Source of the DNA: Trochalopteron elliotii
Taxonomy: Eukaryota; Chordata; Aves; Passeriformes; Leiothrichidae
Direction of reading: 5' to 3'
Length of the DNA stretch: 64,000 bases
Assembly: GCA_024734555.1 (NCBI GenBank)
Contig: JANPWX010000081.1
Location: 3,372,825 to 3,436,824 of the forward strand
The notes under the pieces are model-generated. The model was not told the origin of the DNA. It searched no databases and was given only the letters and a program-made list of their open reading frames with translations. Below are positions 33,722-48,502 of the stretch, in pieces. Each line of letters opens with the position of its first letter. The stretch's first letter is position 1. The position numbers and the translations under genes were made by a program.

Positions 33722-36700
33722 CATATAGATAAAAGTTATCAGTGACATTTCCTATGAAAACAGGCATTTTCTAAAGAAATATACTCATAAGTATATCATA
33801 TTTATAGTATATGCTGACATGTTCTATAAATATATAATAATTATTCCTTATATATTTAAAGTATATATAATATTTATCATAAAATACAATTCATTGTAGA
33901 GATAAAAATATTTATAAATCTTGAAAATCCATAACAGAGAGAAGGACATTTTTGGGAGTTGGGAAACAGGCATGCAATACTGAAAGAAAACATTAATTAA
34001 ACCTTTTAATGCAGTAAAAGTAGGACCAAATGTAAAGTTGAAGCAAATCTGCATCTCCACTTTCAGAAGGGTTTTACTTACTGATAACATTTGAGGGCCT
34101 GCATCATGAACTGTGTTAGACCACCACAACTTTCAGAGCTTTGCCTCTTACTGAAGGTTCAAACTATCAGTAAAATAAAATTTTGTTTTGGCAAGGTTTA
34201 CATATGAATAGGACTTCTGTTAGCTTCCCAAGGTAGCCTTTTAGGGTTTTTGCAAAGCTGGCCATATTTACCATGTCCTTTGGACCATGCACCCCTCTGA
34301 ACTGCTGCGCACATTCTGCAGAATGCAAATGACTTCTGCTAGTTACCATGGGGACACGAGCAAGGACCATGAGATGCATAGCAACAATGCTCCTATTTTT
34401 GCCAGTTTTGCTTCATGATAAGGAAAGAGGAACTACAACATATCCTAGAGGTTTTCCTTTGTGTTTATCTTTTTGTTTTGTTCTTCACATGTGCACATAC
34501 ACAAAACATTTGCTCCATTTTAGCTAACACATAATAGATACAGGTCGGACCTTTAAAACTAGCACAAAGTCAGATTAGTTTATTTTCAGTTCCCTAAAGG
34601 AATAACAGGAAATTATTACAAGAACTATTATATTTTCAAATACAAACTTTTTCAGCAATCTTGAAGCAGTATAACTGAATTATGATGTGTTTTTACAAAA
34701 GAAACTCCCCAAAAATTGAATGAATTAAATATGCATATACACATGCATATCTTGAGAGAGAAATCTAGTCTTTAAAAGAACAAGAACTAGTCTACAATAA
34801 AGTTGTATAAATTGGATGAACACCAATGAATGGATCATGGGTTGTGGTTTTGATTTTGGGCTCTTTTTAGAAAAGATATAACACTGTGGTAATTAAAATA
34901 AATAAATAAATAAAAGGTAGCTGTTAGCTGTTAATTAATATTTCAAGAGAGAACTTACCAGCTGTGCTCCCCAGATTCTGTTTCTCGCTCTTGTCCTCCC
35001 CCCTTTATTAAACTGACCCTTGTCCCTGTGAGGTCCTTTCAAGATCAGTAGAAATGCATTTAAGCATTGTTAAAATGACAGTTTTCTGGGTGGATAAGTA
35101 ATTGAGTAACAAGACAGAAATCAATGTTGCTTAGTCATATGCTATTTCTTCATTCTTTTATATAATTAGTATGAAAATTTTGATTTTATTAGATATCATT
35201 TTAATAGGTAGATCCAATTATGTTCTCAAAGGATAAAGATGATGAAGACTTAAGCTCTGCTGGTGTGACAATTCAAGCTGTCAGGCTGCCATAGCTTGCT
35301 CGGCTCGTGGTTCCTCCTCCGCTGAATCCTCAGATGAACAAATGCTCTGTCACTGCTCTATTTTGGTGCCACTATTCCGCTGGTAACGTTTTATAGAAAC
35401 ATTTAGTTCTCCAAGGACTGTATTGTTCTAGAAGTCTTGCAGACACAAAAGCAATAAATAACTAATTAGGCCAACAAGAAGACATGGCAACTTGTAACTG
35501 CCTACATGACGACATCGATGTAGAAATACCCTGACTTGTGATTTCTAGGGCAGAAGGAGATGGTTTAGCAAAAAAGACATTCCTCTCACTGTGCTTGGTG
35601 TATTGAACAGGAGATATAGCAGGCACCTGAGGCACAAATTCACAATTTCCTGTGAAGGAGTGCTTTGGTTCTGGATATAATCCCCAGAATACAGCCCTTT
35701 GGGCATCATCCTCTCTCATGTACAATGAGGCAGGGCTCCTGTCCTGCCAGACAAGTACCTCAAGGCAAGAGACTCAGGCTTGCAAAGATGTGGTGTGTAT
35801 AAGGGGCTAAATCATGTAGATAAATCATGCCAGAATGATTCTGAATTTTTCTTCTCATAATGTGTGATTAACACCCAGCACCAGGAAGATACTGTAGTAG
35901 TCCTGCTGCAGAAGCTGTTTCTGACAATTTATTAGAGCCCATCTAGAGCTATGGACATTGACTAGGCCCAGAAGTAATCACAGCTTTGTAGCTGTCTGTG
36001 CCAAATTTTAGGATTAAATCAATCTTCCACTACATTCTTACACCACTCATCCCTGTCCCTCCCTTCCCACCTTCAGCAGCCATCCAGGAGGTCCCTTACC
36101 AGCAAGGAGCTGATGGAAATTTCCAAGGCTGACCAAAGAAGACATCAGCTGTGCAGCTCCCAGGAATCCAGCAGCTTTCAGCACCTCAAATACACTTTTC
36201 CAATTAAAATGCTTTCCTTCCCCATGCTCTTGGTCTTTATCTCACTGTCCTTCTAAGTGGGAGATTAAATTCTGGAAATGAAATCCGGATGAAAATCTCC
36301 AATTATCAAGAGGGACAGTGTCAAACAGCAAATGGAACAGTGGAAATTAATCTGATACTGCTGGTCAATGCAGTTTGATTGCAATTATATGAATGCCAGT
36401 AAACTGTGCACACATGGCAGATTTTCCACTTATTTATTTAAATAAGAGCTACATTTATGATATCCCATAGAGGATCATAAATATTCAAGGACCTAAATTT
36501 TCATTAGTACAATAGCAAGTAAATTTTCAAAGTGATGCATAGGGATTTAACTGCATGAGTCCCATTAATGTCACTACTTTGAAAATTTACTTCCCATGAA
36601 CTTCTAGAGGATGGGAAAAAAAATGAGAAAAGACATCCATAATTTTAAGAAGTAGACAGGAAAAATCTTGTCATCACTTTGGCACTCTGGTACTTTAATT

Positions 36701-37128
36701 GGTAAAGAATAATTTAAATCATATCTTCAAAAGTAAGCTCCATTTTAGGCACAGACACAGATGGTGATATTCCATCAAGAGTTTCTGCTGCACATTATTA
36801 GACAATGTACTAACAGGTCTTTTACTTTGCTGTAAATATTAAGAGTAGACCAATTCTGCGTGACTTCTGGGAGAAGTTTAATGGGAATTCTTGCTCATGA
36901 AATTAGCAATCAGACTCTGTATTTGGAATCTGAAATTTATAACTCTGGAGTGGGATTATTTTTTAATCTTTTATTAAAGGATTAAAATCTTTTTATCAGA
37001 AAATTCAGAAAAATCTGTCTTTCTCACATGAAAAAAGAATATTTTAGGGGTGGCAAAATTTTAATTCAATAAAGAGTAACATTTTTTGTCATGCATAGAA
37101 TTACCAATCTGCTTTCTCTTTCTCTGAA
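33722..37128. other. Unique AT-rich sequence, no gene seen
   Basis: 33770-33900 is almost pure A/T. A short CpG-containing patch at about 35295-35330 (GCTCGGCTCGTGG) stands out from the background but shows no coding frame. The 87-residue minus frame at 35462-35725 has no domain. Confidence 0.45.
34895..34915. repeat. (AATA)n short microsatellite
   Basis: About five AAAT/AATA units in A-rich DNA. It is short and not part of a larger element that could be recognised. Confidence 0.85.
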
Positions 37129-37164
37129 AAAATATATTTAAAACAAAATATATTTAAAACAAAC
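37129..37164. repeat. 16 bp tandem duplication (AAAATATATTTAAAAC twice)
   Basis: Two identical 16 bp units side by side followed by AAAC. This is a small local slippage or duplication event. Confidence 0.85.
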
Positions 37165-40100
37165 TTTATATATATGTTGCATTTTTCTATTACGTCTACA
37201 ATAGAACCTATGAGTGCAATCAGAGTATAGCTAAATATGTATAGTTTTCCTCAAAGAATGCATCAGATTGTGGAAATTCATGCATTACTGTTAATTTTGT
37301 AGTTAGCTAGGAAGAACAAGAAAAGCCATGGGAGAAACCCTTACTTTGAGGTTATAAACTTTCAGATCGAAAAGGTTGAGAGAGGAATGTGCTCACCAAC
37401 ACTTTGTGTGGGCATCACTAGAGAAAAGACCCAAGGTGAATGGACATTCTAGGTCTGATTTCAGTGCATGGGCATGTGTGAAACTCCAAATTCACAGCTG
37501 CTGGTTGGGTTGAGCACGGGTCCTTGTTGATAGAAAGAGCAAATGAAGAGGATGCAGATACTTCCAAGAGGTGTTTCTTTGCACCAGAGTCTGCTGCAGA
37601 GAATGAGTGGGTTTCACATCTTGTTTTGCCTGTCAATAAGGATGATGAGCTGTGATGACTGAGCTACCATAAGGAAAGATGCTGAAAGAAACTGATAATT
37701 CAAAAGCTTCAAGTCAACAGGTCTAAAGGATAGACATCACAGAATTCTAAATCTTGACAGGGAAGAGCAGCTAACAAACTGCACAGGCTTTAATTAAAAA
37801 TGCCTACTCTATCAGTAACTTAGAGGGTGGTAAAATGAATATCTCTAATTAAAAAGGCTTCATAAGTGATCCAAAAAGTTACAGATGAATAAACATTACA
37901 TCTATATCAGGAAAGTAAAACAATAAACACCTGAAAGACCAGGATGTGATAAAGCCTAGCCTGCTGAGTTTTCTGAAGAGTCTCACTGATATTCTAAAAC
38001 TCAGTGAGTGTCTCCAAAGCAATAGATAGCAGGCAGTTTATTCTGTCCTCTGACAAGGTCCTGCACAGGAAATTAGTAAGGAAAGTAAATAGTTGTGAAC
38101 TAAAGTATTACTGTGGATCAAAACTCTCCAAGAGACAGAAAACAAAGACTAGAATTGAACTGTCAGTTTTTGCTGGGGGAAAACACTGAGTGCCTCAAAA
38201 TCACAACTGAGACCAAGGTTTTCTGACATATTCATGCTTTGGAGTAGCAAGGTAAGTAGGTTGCAGAAGCTATTTAGGTTATGGAAGGGCAGAGTGGACT
38301 GGAAGGAACTTTAGGGAGACCAGATGCTGAGCTCACAGCAGCCTTCATTAGGTACAGTACATTTCAAGCACAGAAAATATTCACCTGGGAAAAAAAAAAT
38401 GTAGATTCTTTCTATACTTCAAACAGTATTAAATAATTTTCCTACTGCTCCAGGGAGGAAGAATGCAAATGCAAGGAAAATGAGAGATGGCATATTATAA
38501 ACAACTAAGTGGAAATATCTGTTCAGAGTATTTTCAGTAGACTGTGGAACTCTTTGTTGCTGCAAGTCATTAAGACTGAGAATTTAGCGACTTTGGCTCG
38601 CATTTTACAAAAAAAAAAAAGAAATTAATGCTCATGCAGAAGTATAATGAATAATTCTAGGAAAAGGGAAGCAAGGGATGAAAGGGATTTAACATTGTGT
38701 TGACCTGCACTTGTCTTTAAACTAGTAAATCTGCCAGTGGTTGGGTTTTACATACTTAACAGTGGTAACTAGTTCTGCAAACAGACTTCTTATTTCTTGA
38801 TCTAGAAATACTTTCTGCAATCAAAATTTTTTTCAGCTTCTCTTCTGGTTCCTCACATTCAAAAGTTTAAATTGTAGAAGAGTGAGGGGCAAATTCAAAA
38901 GAGTTCACAGAGTTAAGAGAGTTGTTAATATTTTTGTACTTTTTTCACTATCTAACTGAAGGACGTTCAGCACTTGCCATCACCAATGCAACCACAACTG
39001 GGAAACAGCAAGTGGGGAGTGGAAGGAAGATTAATTTTAAAGTGGACTGCTGAAGCAATAGAAATATTACCAAAGGATAATCATAAAATATTGTAAGGCA
39101 GGAACCAGTGCTCAGTGAAAGCAGGGGTGTTTAAACATGGGACTATGAAAGTGCAAATTGTGACAGGGAAGGTCCCAAGACTTGGAATGATGTATAATTA
39201 AAATGTCCCCAAGATAATGATAAGTAGTTATATCATTTGGGAGAAGAAGGTGAGTCTGGGGATGGATAGAAATACAGCCAGAGAAACCAAACCCTTAATA
39301 ATTTGTTCTCAGATGTGTCTTTGGAACCTTGATTTATTTAATTTTCATGTGCCTGCTTGACATACAAAGTCTCCTTTTCCTCCCTCTTCTGTCTGGAGGT
39401 TGTGACAAGTGTGGAGGGTGCTTCAATTAGAAAAAAAAATGAGCTACAAACCTGTGCCTGTACTCCCTCACAGAGTGACTAGCACATTTCAGGAACCCAA
39501 ACCTGGGGAAGATAGGAAAAATCAAAAGAAATTTTAAATGTATGCAGAGAGAATCAGAACTGACCGAGGCAAGCAAAGGAAAATTTCCTAACATTAATCT
39601 ACACAGCAAAGAAGATTATTTTTCTAGTTTAGTTTTAAGTGCAAAATCTTTCATACACCTCCAGAGAGGCTCTTTACTTGCAGAAAAGTAATATAAAGAT
39701 TGTAATGTGTCAAATCAAAATGTCACTCCCCTCCCCCTTATATAGATTCATCTCTCTCCCTTTCTTTGTCTGCCTCCTTCTGCATGCTCCAAGTTTAATC
39801 TGCAGTTTGACTTCAAATGCAATAATTCACTAGCTCCAGGCATGTGCTTAAAGGACTATGTATAATTGTAATTTTGAAGAGATTAATACCTTATATTGAT
39901 CCCCTATTTCTTCATCTATCTTGACAGCATGTAGTAATTTTTAAGAAAAGGAAAAGTGATTTGTTTTCAAAAGGGTCTTGGTTTATTGCCTATTCATGCA
40001 CTTGTTAGAACTCCTGTATTCTCCTAAAATCAGTGTGGTAGAGCATGCAGAGTGAATATGTGTTTAGATTTATTGGTTACAGTTGAGAGCATATGGGAAA

Positions 40101-40374
40101 AAAACTATAGTCTAGAATGAAAGCCTGCAGAAGTGTCTGTTGATTTGAAAGGACGGATTTTCTCTATTAGAAATAGCCCTTGGTGGGCACATGCATTTTT
40201 TGTCCCAGTTCACCAGCTACATTTTACAGGCAATGTGGACGTGTTCTATACCCTAAGAATGGTGTTTCTTAATTGCTTTGAATGTATTGCATGTCCTAAC
40301 AGAAGTGAAAAACATTTTTGGCTGGTAAACAGTTTTTATCTCTGAGGTAATTTATCTGGCCATTAGATTAGTGC

Positions 40375-40398
40375 CTCTTTCTTTCTTTCTTTCTTTCT
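40375..40398. repeat. (TTTC)n short microsatellite
   Basis: Six TTTC units. On the minus strand it gives the Lys/Glu-rich end of a chance frame. Confidence 0.9.
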
Positions 40399-43300
40399 AA
40401 ACACTTTAATTGGAAATGCAATGCTAATATGCCAAACAGGCTCCATAATATACTTCAGGGTGCAAAGGAAGAGATTATGAAATAAGGGACACCTGCAGAT
40501 TCTTACATGTGTTTGGTTTAATAATGCCCAGAAAGTAGCCTCCATAGTGTGAAACTGGGAAACGCTACAAACTACTAAGGGAAGAACTTTCCAATAGAAT
40601 TGCCTCAATTCTGTGACATGCCAACTACTTGCAACCCCTGTTCATTTAAATGACAACTTATGTGGCCTCTTGCAGTGTATGTAAGTCTCTATCACACGAA
40701 AAAAGAGGGTTCTTTTGTTACATGTCATATATCTGCACTGTTTTTGTAAAATTACATATCTCAGACTTCAATGAAGAAAGACAATTTTAAAAGCAGAAAC
40801 GTGGACAATTGGAAGTCTGATACAGATGATTCAAGAGTTGAGAATTTAGGAATATATTAATAGATCTAGACATACAAATAAAAGTGGTTACCATTTAAAA
40901 TAGTCTGCTAAATCTTTAGAGATGCAAGAGAATATCCATTATTTGAAGAAAAAAAAATATAAGCGCAATAAGGAAAATATTCAGATTGCTATAATATCAG
41001 GAAGCAAATAACTTCCATGAAAATGACAATATACAATCTTGCACTGCATTCAAAATTCTCTCAGCCACTCCATAAATAGCTTTCTCTATGTGCATTTAAA
41101 GTGAGTTTTTGGAGCTCTATTGCACTGATTGTTAATACCAACCCCTTGACTATGTGTTTTGTACTAAATGAATCCACCCTTTAGTTATGATATGGAGGCA
41201 ATATGATTTTGGTCTACAATTTATGCATAGAATATCTATGCATAATACTGCTATCTCAAGTTGTGTTCAGAAAATAACATAATTTGAAATATCTTTGGTT
41301 TTGTAAATTTAAATTAGAAGCTTGTGAAGTTTTCCAGTCAACATGATACTTGCAGATAGATAGTAAAAAAGTATACATATTGTTGGCTGGAACAGGCTGT
41401 GTCTGCATTAGCATTTTGGACCATTTTGCAGAGCAATTCAGGCACAAGAGAACTCGACTTCTTTCAGGTGAAATTGGGCAGGAAACCCTGATTCAGGTGC
41501 AGGTTTAATGCACTACAAACCCTAATGGGCTTTAACCAGTGATGTGGGCTCAGGACATTTTCAAGCCACATTCATGGTGAGGGCACACAGTTCTGCAGGC
41601 CAGGCTAAATGTAACCTAAAGTAAAAGGTGCATATTGCATATAATATTGGGGCTCTAGCAGCAACTGCTTTGATCTGGTGCTATGCTCCTGCTGAGCTAC
41701 CCACTTGCTAATGTAGGCACAGCCTTATGTGTGCTTTCAGATCATCAGTGGTGTGCCTGTTAGGGCCAGAAGCATAGATCAGATGAAAATAACAGACTCA
41801 GAATTAATCAAAACCCTTCATAGTTTTAGTCACCTTTTTTCTTTTCATTAAAACTTTATGGTAGCAAGGCCAGGTATAATTAATGAAAAAGCTCTTTCTC
41901 AGCCAGGATTGTTCTGAGGTATAAGCCTGATTAGTTTCCACTCATTCTTTGACTCATTTCATGTTCATTATATAGAGTTAACATCAAAAAATTAACTGTT
42001 ACTCCTTTCCATTGAAAGACTGAACCACTGAGATGAGAAAGTGTAGATTTTCCAGACCAGAAAATTCACATTCAATGAAGTGTTTTATTACCAAAAGAAA
42101 GGAGGGAATGTGATTTTAAGAAAGTATTAATATGAATTTTGCTATTGTTCCCATATTGCAAGTTTGAATGAGAATGACAAAACGGGGTACAGAAACTTTT
42201 CAATGCAACAGTGAACCAGAAACCTTTTCCATACAAGTCAATGGGTACTACAAAAATAGGAGAAAAATAAAGATGTCCTGAGGCAGTAAATCAGATTTTT
42301 CTGCATGTTCCTTTTATTTACAGAACTTTTCCAGTGTCTGTACATGAGACTTTTAAATGTTAAAGTACTGCAAACCCCATTAAAAACATTATTATGTCTG
42401 TTTTCAAAAGACAAATGCCTGAATGATGATAGTCTGACTTTTTGCTTCTAATTTCAGTTCATGTGTGACTTGGTGAGATGATATGAACTGGGGAACTAAA
42501 TTTCACAAATGCTAATAGTGACTAGCTCAGGTGTAAGAATATATTACTTGCTTCTGCTCACAAATAATTCATACAGGCTGTAATCTAGCATGACACCCCT
42601 GCTTAGTTGATGACTGTGCTATTAATCAAAAGCAAGAGTTGACAATTTTTCAATCTTTAGCAAATAAAAGTTTTCCCATCCCAGTGAAACCAGTGATTCA
42701 GCAATGAGACTTTAAAAGACAACTTCAATTATTGTATTCTGGAAATCTTGGTCATATAAACACAACCTCTGGGGTTTTTTTTTGTAAGCTTCTACTCTCC
42801 ATCTATGGTTTCATTCACACACTTTCCCAGGTCTGTGTGTAGAACACCACAGACACTTTTGCAGCACAAATACAGGTTTTACTTCCTAATCCTTTCCATC
42901 TTAGATGTGTCCACCTCAGCCTCTGACATCCAGAATCAAAGTTTCTCAGCTGGCCCTATATCTCTGGGGCTTAGTCTGCCTTCCTGTAAGTTTATAGCTG
43001 CACACTGCATTCCTCCATTGATTTACATCCATCTTCTGTATTTCTGCAGGAGCCATCATGTCAACTCTCCCTTCCTTTCCCAGGTGCTCTACCCCATCTG
43101 TCTCTCATTTAGGAAGTTTCACACTGCTGAGAAAGCATTTATGGCTATTTCTGGCCAGCTGCCCAAAATGCTTTTAGGGGACTGTTTGTTTTGTAAAAGA
43201 AAAAAAATTACCCTAAGTACTAAAATCGTACAGAAGTGACAGAAATTTCAGAAATAGAAAATACTCTTTCACTTGTTATTGTACAGAAAACAAATTGCAA

Positions 43301-43546
43301 AAGTGGAGGCCCGTGTTTTATATCTCAGAGTTCCAAGAAATTGAAAGTAACCTTTGGAATGGTTTACAGACTGCTGAAACCTACAAGGCAGCTGAGGGAG
43401 CAGACTGCACAGTTATGTTGAGAAGTTTAGAGCTGAATTAAGTTGCACTGCAAAAAAACTGCTGGATAAAAAAATTTCCTTCCTTGAGTATAATCAGATC
43501 TGGGTTAGTTGGATTAATGTCTGTGTTTCTTTTCAAGACTCTGTCT

Positions 43547-43588
43547 CAAAAACAAACAAACAAACAAAAACCAACAACAACAAAAAAA
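43547..43588. repeat. (CAAA)n / (CAA)n simple repeat
   Basis: CAAA units pass into CAACAA units and an A run. The sequence before it (GACTCTGTCTC) resembles a primate Alu tail by coincidence; the upstream DNA does not match Alu. Confidence 0.9.
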
Positions 43589-46500
43589 GGTAGATGAAAG
43601 CTTTATGAGTTTTCTCTAAATGTAATATGAGGTGTTAGTTATTTTATCAGCTCTCAACTTTGCACAATAAATATTAAGGTGACAGGCTATCCAGAAGCAG
43701 TGGGATTTAGTGTAAACATTATGAAAATGAGCCAGAAAACCTTAATTCTCCTCCTAGTCAGTAATTTTGGAAAAGTTATTTCTTTCCTTCTCCTTGTTTT
43801 GAGCATTTCATAAGTGCTGGTTAATACTAATAATAAGCAGGAAGGGTAGCAAGATTCCTGAAATACAGTGGGAGGAAAAAATGTTTTACATTTCTTGATA
43901 CAGGTGGAGAAAATAATCTGATTGAATTTCAAGATTCCCAAGAGAAAGAGCAGGAAAAATATTCTTACAAACCTTTGAAATAAATACTGCAAAACTGCAC
44001 AGTACATGTTTAAGCCATATTTAAGGGCATTCATTGTATATTTTTAGATGGCCTTTTACATTAAAAAGTATGTTATTTATTATTTAAATTACAGTAACCT
44101 AATCTCATAATTATGTTCAAGGAAATGTGCCATATTTATTGACTAGGAAGCCATAGCTGCATAAGAGCCACTCCAGACTAAAGCCACCCTTTTCACCAGA
44201 CTTTTCCTTCTCAAAACTCTGCCTTTCTTTTGCCTCTTTGCCTATGCAGGCCACGGGCTGCAGGGGTAATTATTCAAAGTGTAATGTGCCTCCCTTATTT
44301 AGAAATCATTCTTGTTCTAAACCTTTAGGGGGATGCACTGAAGCTTAATATATGTCACAGCAGCCAACATATTGTCAGATCTGCTGTCAGGACCACCTGC
44401 AAACAAATTGCTAGCTCATTTTCTAGACCAGGTTTCCAAGGTAAGCCTCAGGTTTTCTAGGGTCTTTTTTTCAAGAAGCTAATTTTCTCTGCTTTTCTTA
44501 AATGACTTGGTCACAGACACAATACATGAGTTAAAAGTTGTGTGCCTGATTCTAATTCTGATATTTTGACAGCTAGCATATGTGATATCCATTATGATAT
44601 GGGAGTGACAAACTGTGTAGGAACACACACATTTCAGCAAAGGCCAGTTCAACAAAAGGCTTATATTTGTAGCTGGGAATACTCAGTGCCTCTTTAAGTA
44701 GTTGCAGGGATCTCTGGAATTCCCTGAGTCCTGCATTTGAGGGAAAGTCGCAACCAGAGCAGATGGTTTGTGCATGAAAGTAAAAGACTTAGAATATTTT
44801 ATCTATCACTCAATCAAATGATGAAAAAGGATAAAAAGGAAAAAGAAAAGAGTGTTTCTTACCTTGCTGAAAGAGGCTGGATTTGCAAATTCTCAATCAA
44901 GCAGTAACAGAAAAAATGGAAAGGCTTTCTGGATCTTCTACCAATTCTCACTCTAATTAAGATACTCCAGGTCACTCTTCTATTAGGGCAGACATTTTTT
45001 ACTTATTCTTATGTATGAAGAAAGAGCATATGACATTGGAGGTGATAAGCTGAACTTTTTCATCTTTAGATTAAGTGAAGCTTGGTCAATTGAAAAGGAA
45101 AGAGACCAACCAACAACAGATAGTTGAGAAAGTATCTCTAAAGCAGGAGCTGTTAGGCCATGACCTCAGCAGGCAAGAACAAATCCATTGGAGGGTGAAC
45201 ACGAAGTGGTATGACCTGCAGGTCCAGAACATAAATCACAGCCATACTAGACCTTGCTTGAAGCCAGTGAGCTATGGCCAGTTGAGTCAAATTGTTTTCT
45301 TTGCTCTGTAAGAGTTAGCAATGGAGCAAAACTAAAGGAGGATGGAGCTTTAAGAGTTGGAGCTTTTGAAATTGAATTTCTGAAGCTGTTTATTTACAGG
45401 AATTTATCAGAGTGGTTTTGATTGTGATTGCTTTTCTCCTCTTTTAAAGTGAACAGTATTAATCTCCAATGTCAAAGTAAGAAAATGACCTTGCCATCTT
45501 ACAGGCTTGTGGCACTGGCATTGTTAGAAAAGCTCTCCAATTGTTAGGAAGAATTTTTCTTTTTCTTTTTTTTCCTACTTCTGCCAATCAGTGAAGCAAA
45601 ACTTACAGAGAAAAAAAAATCCCTCTGAAATTGTGGAAGCTGCAAAGTTTTCACAATTGCTTCGAAAGGAGTGAGAACAGAATTAAAGCAGAATAAAGAA
45701 GTTTTCTTATATATTAGTCAGCAAAGAATAGCCTGTCTCTAGGGCTCCCAGTTTTCTGGTACTGCTACTGTTTTATAATTCCAGTAAGACAACAAATATG
45801 ACAACATGGTAAAAATGGCTTTGTTGAAGCACTCTGTGCATGAGAGATTCTCTGCCTGCATTCAGGAGACCCGAGAGATGCTCTCAGCTGTGAGCACCCA
45901 GAGGTTTCCTCTCAGCTTTCATCTCTAAATCAGGGGGACTCCTGCTGCAGTTTTGTCAATCCTGGTGTCCCTGCAGGGCTTGCCTGCTGCCTTCAGGCAG
46001 TCTGGCTCCCAGCTGAGGTTTGCTGATCACATCTAAGGGAGATATGAAGGTGCTGGCTGAGTGATATGTGTGGCTGGGCTTTCTCAAGCCTGTGGGGAAA
46101 GAGCTGAACACACAGGTACCTGTATGGAGGTTTTCAAACAGGAACAAAAGAGACAGTCCTCATTTCCACAGTATGAGGAAACAAAATGCAAAGCAGACAA
46201 GATTCTTTCTTTCTGAGTTTTCTGTAGGCAGAGCAGAGGAAAGAAAGGTCTTGAAGGACATCATGGGGCACAGGACCACATGTCAGGACAAATCAGTAGC
46301 TCTGTGCAGGGGCTCCATTGCAAAGCTCAGCCCTGAACTCCTGCAGCCCACGAAGCTGGCCAAGCCACACTGTCTGCATGTCAAGCCACGATCTGTTCTT
46401 CTTCCTGCCTGTCAGCTGAGGGATCCTCAGCCATCTGGCTTGACTGTCTCAGTCTGTGGTGACTGCCTGTCCTAAAGGCATTACAGAGATGGCAACTAAT

Positions 46501-48502
46501 TTATGCATATATCATTTTGCTTTAAACAATCTAATGCTGACACTGGTAGCAGAGGAGAAGTGACTGCAGCAGAGGCATTTGCTAGATTAGATTTACTTTA
46601 ACAGACACAATTTGCTGCCATATGTCTGTCAGACCCCTAGCTGAAGGCTCATTGGACAGAGAGTTTTTACTGCCCACTGCCTTCAAAAAATGAGCCTTTG
46701 GAATTTTTATAAGCATTTTATCTTTCAGAAAGCACCAAGACAAAAGAGGAATAATAAATTAAAATGTTTGTAGGACATGTAATAAGGAAATATACACACT
46801 ACTTTAATCTAGTTGTTGTTTAATCATTCTTCCATAATTACAGTTGAGAAATAAGACTATAATCCCACCAGGTGAGTCACTAAAAGCTCAATTCCATGGT
46901 AAATCACTCTGGAAGATGATGTCTGAAAAAGGCTTAGCATTCCCCGAATTCTGAAATGTATATGCCAGACATCACTAAAATAGCATCTGGGATTTATTTT
47001 GAATAGAAGCAGCCAGAGACTTATATTGGCAAGAACAGCTGAAGAAACATCTTAGACCTTGACCTTCAGCACTGATAAGGAGACAAAGCTGTTTTCTATA
47101 GTATTTACTTTGAATGCTGTTTGTCTTTCTGCTTAGCTGCTACCTCCAGCTATTCCTTCTGTTTTCTCATGTCAACCCTAACACATTTTCTCCATTAATC
47201 TCTTCATATTCTTTTCTCCTAAATCACCTCTTCTTCCATCTTTGTTTTGTTTTGTCTGTTTGTTTTTATGCTAAATCACTGTTTTTTTCCTTCTTCCCAT
47301 CTGAGTTGAAAAATACAGTATTCACCCTGGCAGTTGCAAAGTAACACCCTGCATGCTTATTACAGTTCATACTATCCTTAGAGCACAAGCTTTTGGGAAC
47401 TTGAACTATCTTCCTATATTTCTCTGTATTGTATAGGGCTGGGATCAGGGTTTACTGCATCAGGGATAATAATAGCATAATAATAGCGTTTTCAGACACC
47501 AGTAAAATAAAACTAATTTTCAGAAGCTCTAATTCATTTAACTAGATATTACCTTTGCCTACGCACAACTAAGAAGTAGAATAACAGAGACTAAATGGCA
47601 GCTTTAAGTAAGGTCTTTATATATTTATCTATGGCAAAGGGAAATTTTATCCTGTGTATTGATATATGAAATCATTATGTACTTTAAAATAATTTGTCAT
47701 TCCAGTAACATTCTTTCTTCACCTTAACTCGTTTGGCTAGCTGACCCACTGGCTAATGAACCTGTCTTCAGTGTAGATATGAGGACTTTCATAGTTCTCA
47801 TTGCTTTGCCATAGTTTCTTAGAAGCCTCTAGATATTTAATACTCCAAAATTTTTTCTTTTCTGTGGGTCAAATCGTAGTTCTTCTGAAGACAACAACAA
47901 AACACACTGATTTGTCACAGTGATCACTGAGGTACAGGTACTTTTCAGACTCTTCAGAAATGGTTTCTAGGCCTCTGTTCTGTTACCTAACATCTCTGCT
48001 GGGGGTTGACATTAACCCAAACAGTAATTGGAGCTTCAACTAAGGCAGGTGCTTTGTCGGAGTCCAGGGCACCCCTTTGGGTGACCTGGGACCTGAAGAA
48101 GAGAATTTGAGCCCTGGACAGGGGGGTGTGAAGCCAGTCCAGGGGGGTTGGAGACCTTGGCACACAGCCCGGAAAGACACCGAGTTTGATTTTAGTCCAT
48201 GGGAAAAGCTTCCAACACTAGGAGAAGAATTGCAAACCTCAAGGGTGTGAAAATAGTAGCTTAGCACAGCACGGGGTGAAAAATTTTGTAGTTTTAGAAT
48301 TCTTAGTATAGAGATAAATGGGGGACAAGATGGAGGATTTAGGGTGTTACCCTAGGTTCTTCTCCTTCTTCCTCGTCCTCCATCTTCTAAGGTAGTGATG
48401 ACACAAAGTAGTTTGAGGGGATTGGGTTAAGGTACAAGTGACCTTTCTAGTATAGGCACTAGGCATTGGCACAAATTAGTAAATAATGGACACGTAGTTA
48501 TC

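Larger units (their letters stand above)
37165..48054. other. 10.9 kb unique AT-rich sequence, no gene seen
   Basis: Together with 33722-37128 this is the longest part of the window without a recognisable transposon. The largest frames, 42805-43239 (144 residues, plus) and 46068-46475 (135 residues, plus), have no domain or signal that could be recognised. Simple repeats within it are listed separately. The low density of repeats could mean old, stable DNA or functional constraint; sequence alone cannot tell. Confidence 0.45.

Noticed and set aside
42805..43239. 144-residue plus-strand frame
   Set aside because: No recognisable domain and ordinary AT-rich surroundings; Ser/Leu/Phe/His-rich as expected from pyrimidine-rich DNA.
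43538..43588. Alu-like tail (GACTCTGTCTC followed by CAAA repeats)
   Set aside because: The upstream DNA does not match the Alu right arm, and all other repeats are avian; taken as coincidence rather than primate DNA or contamination.
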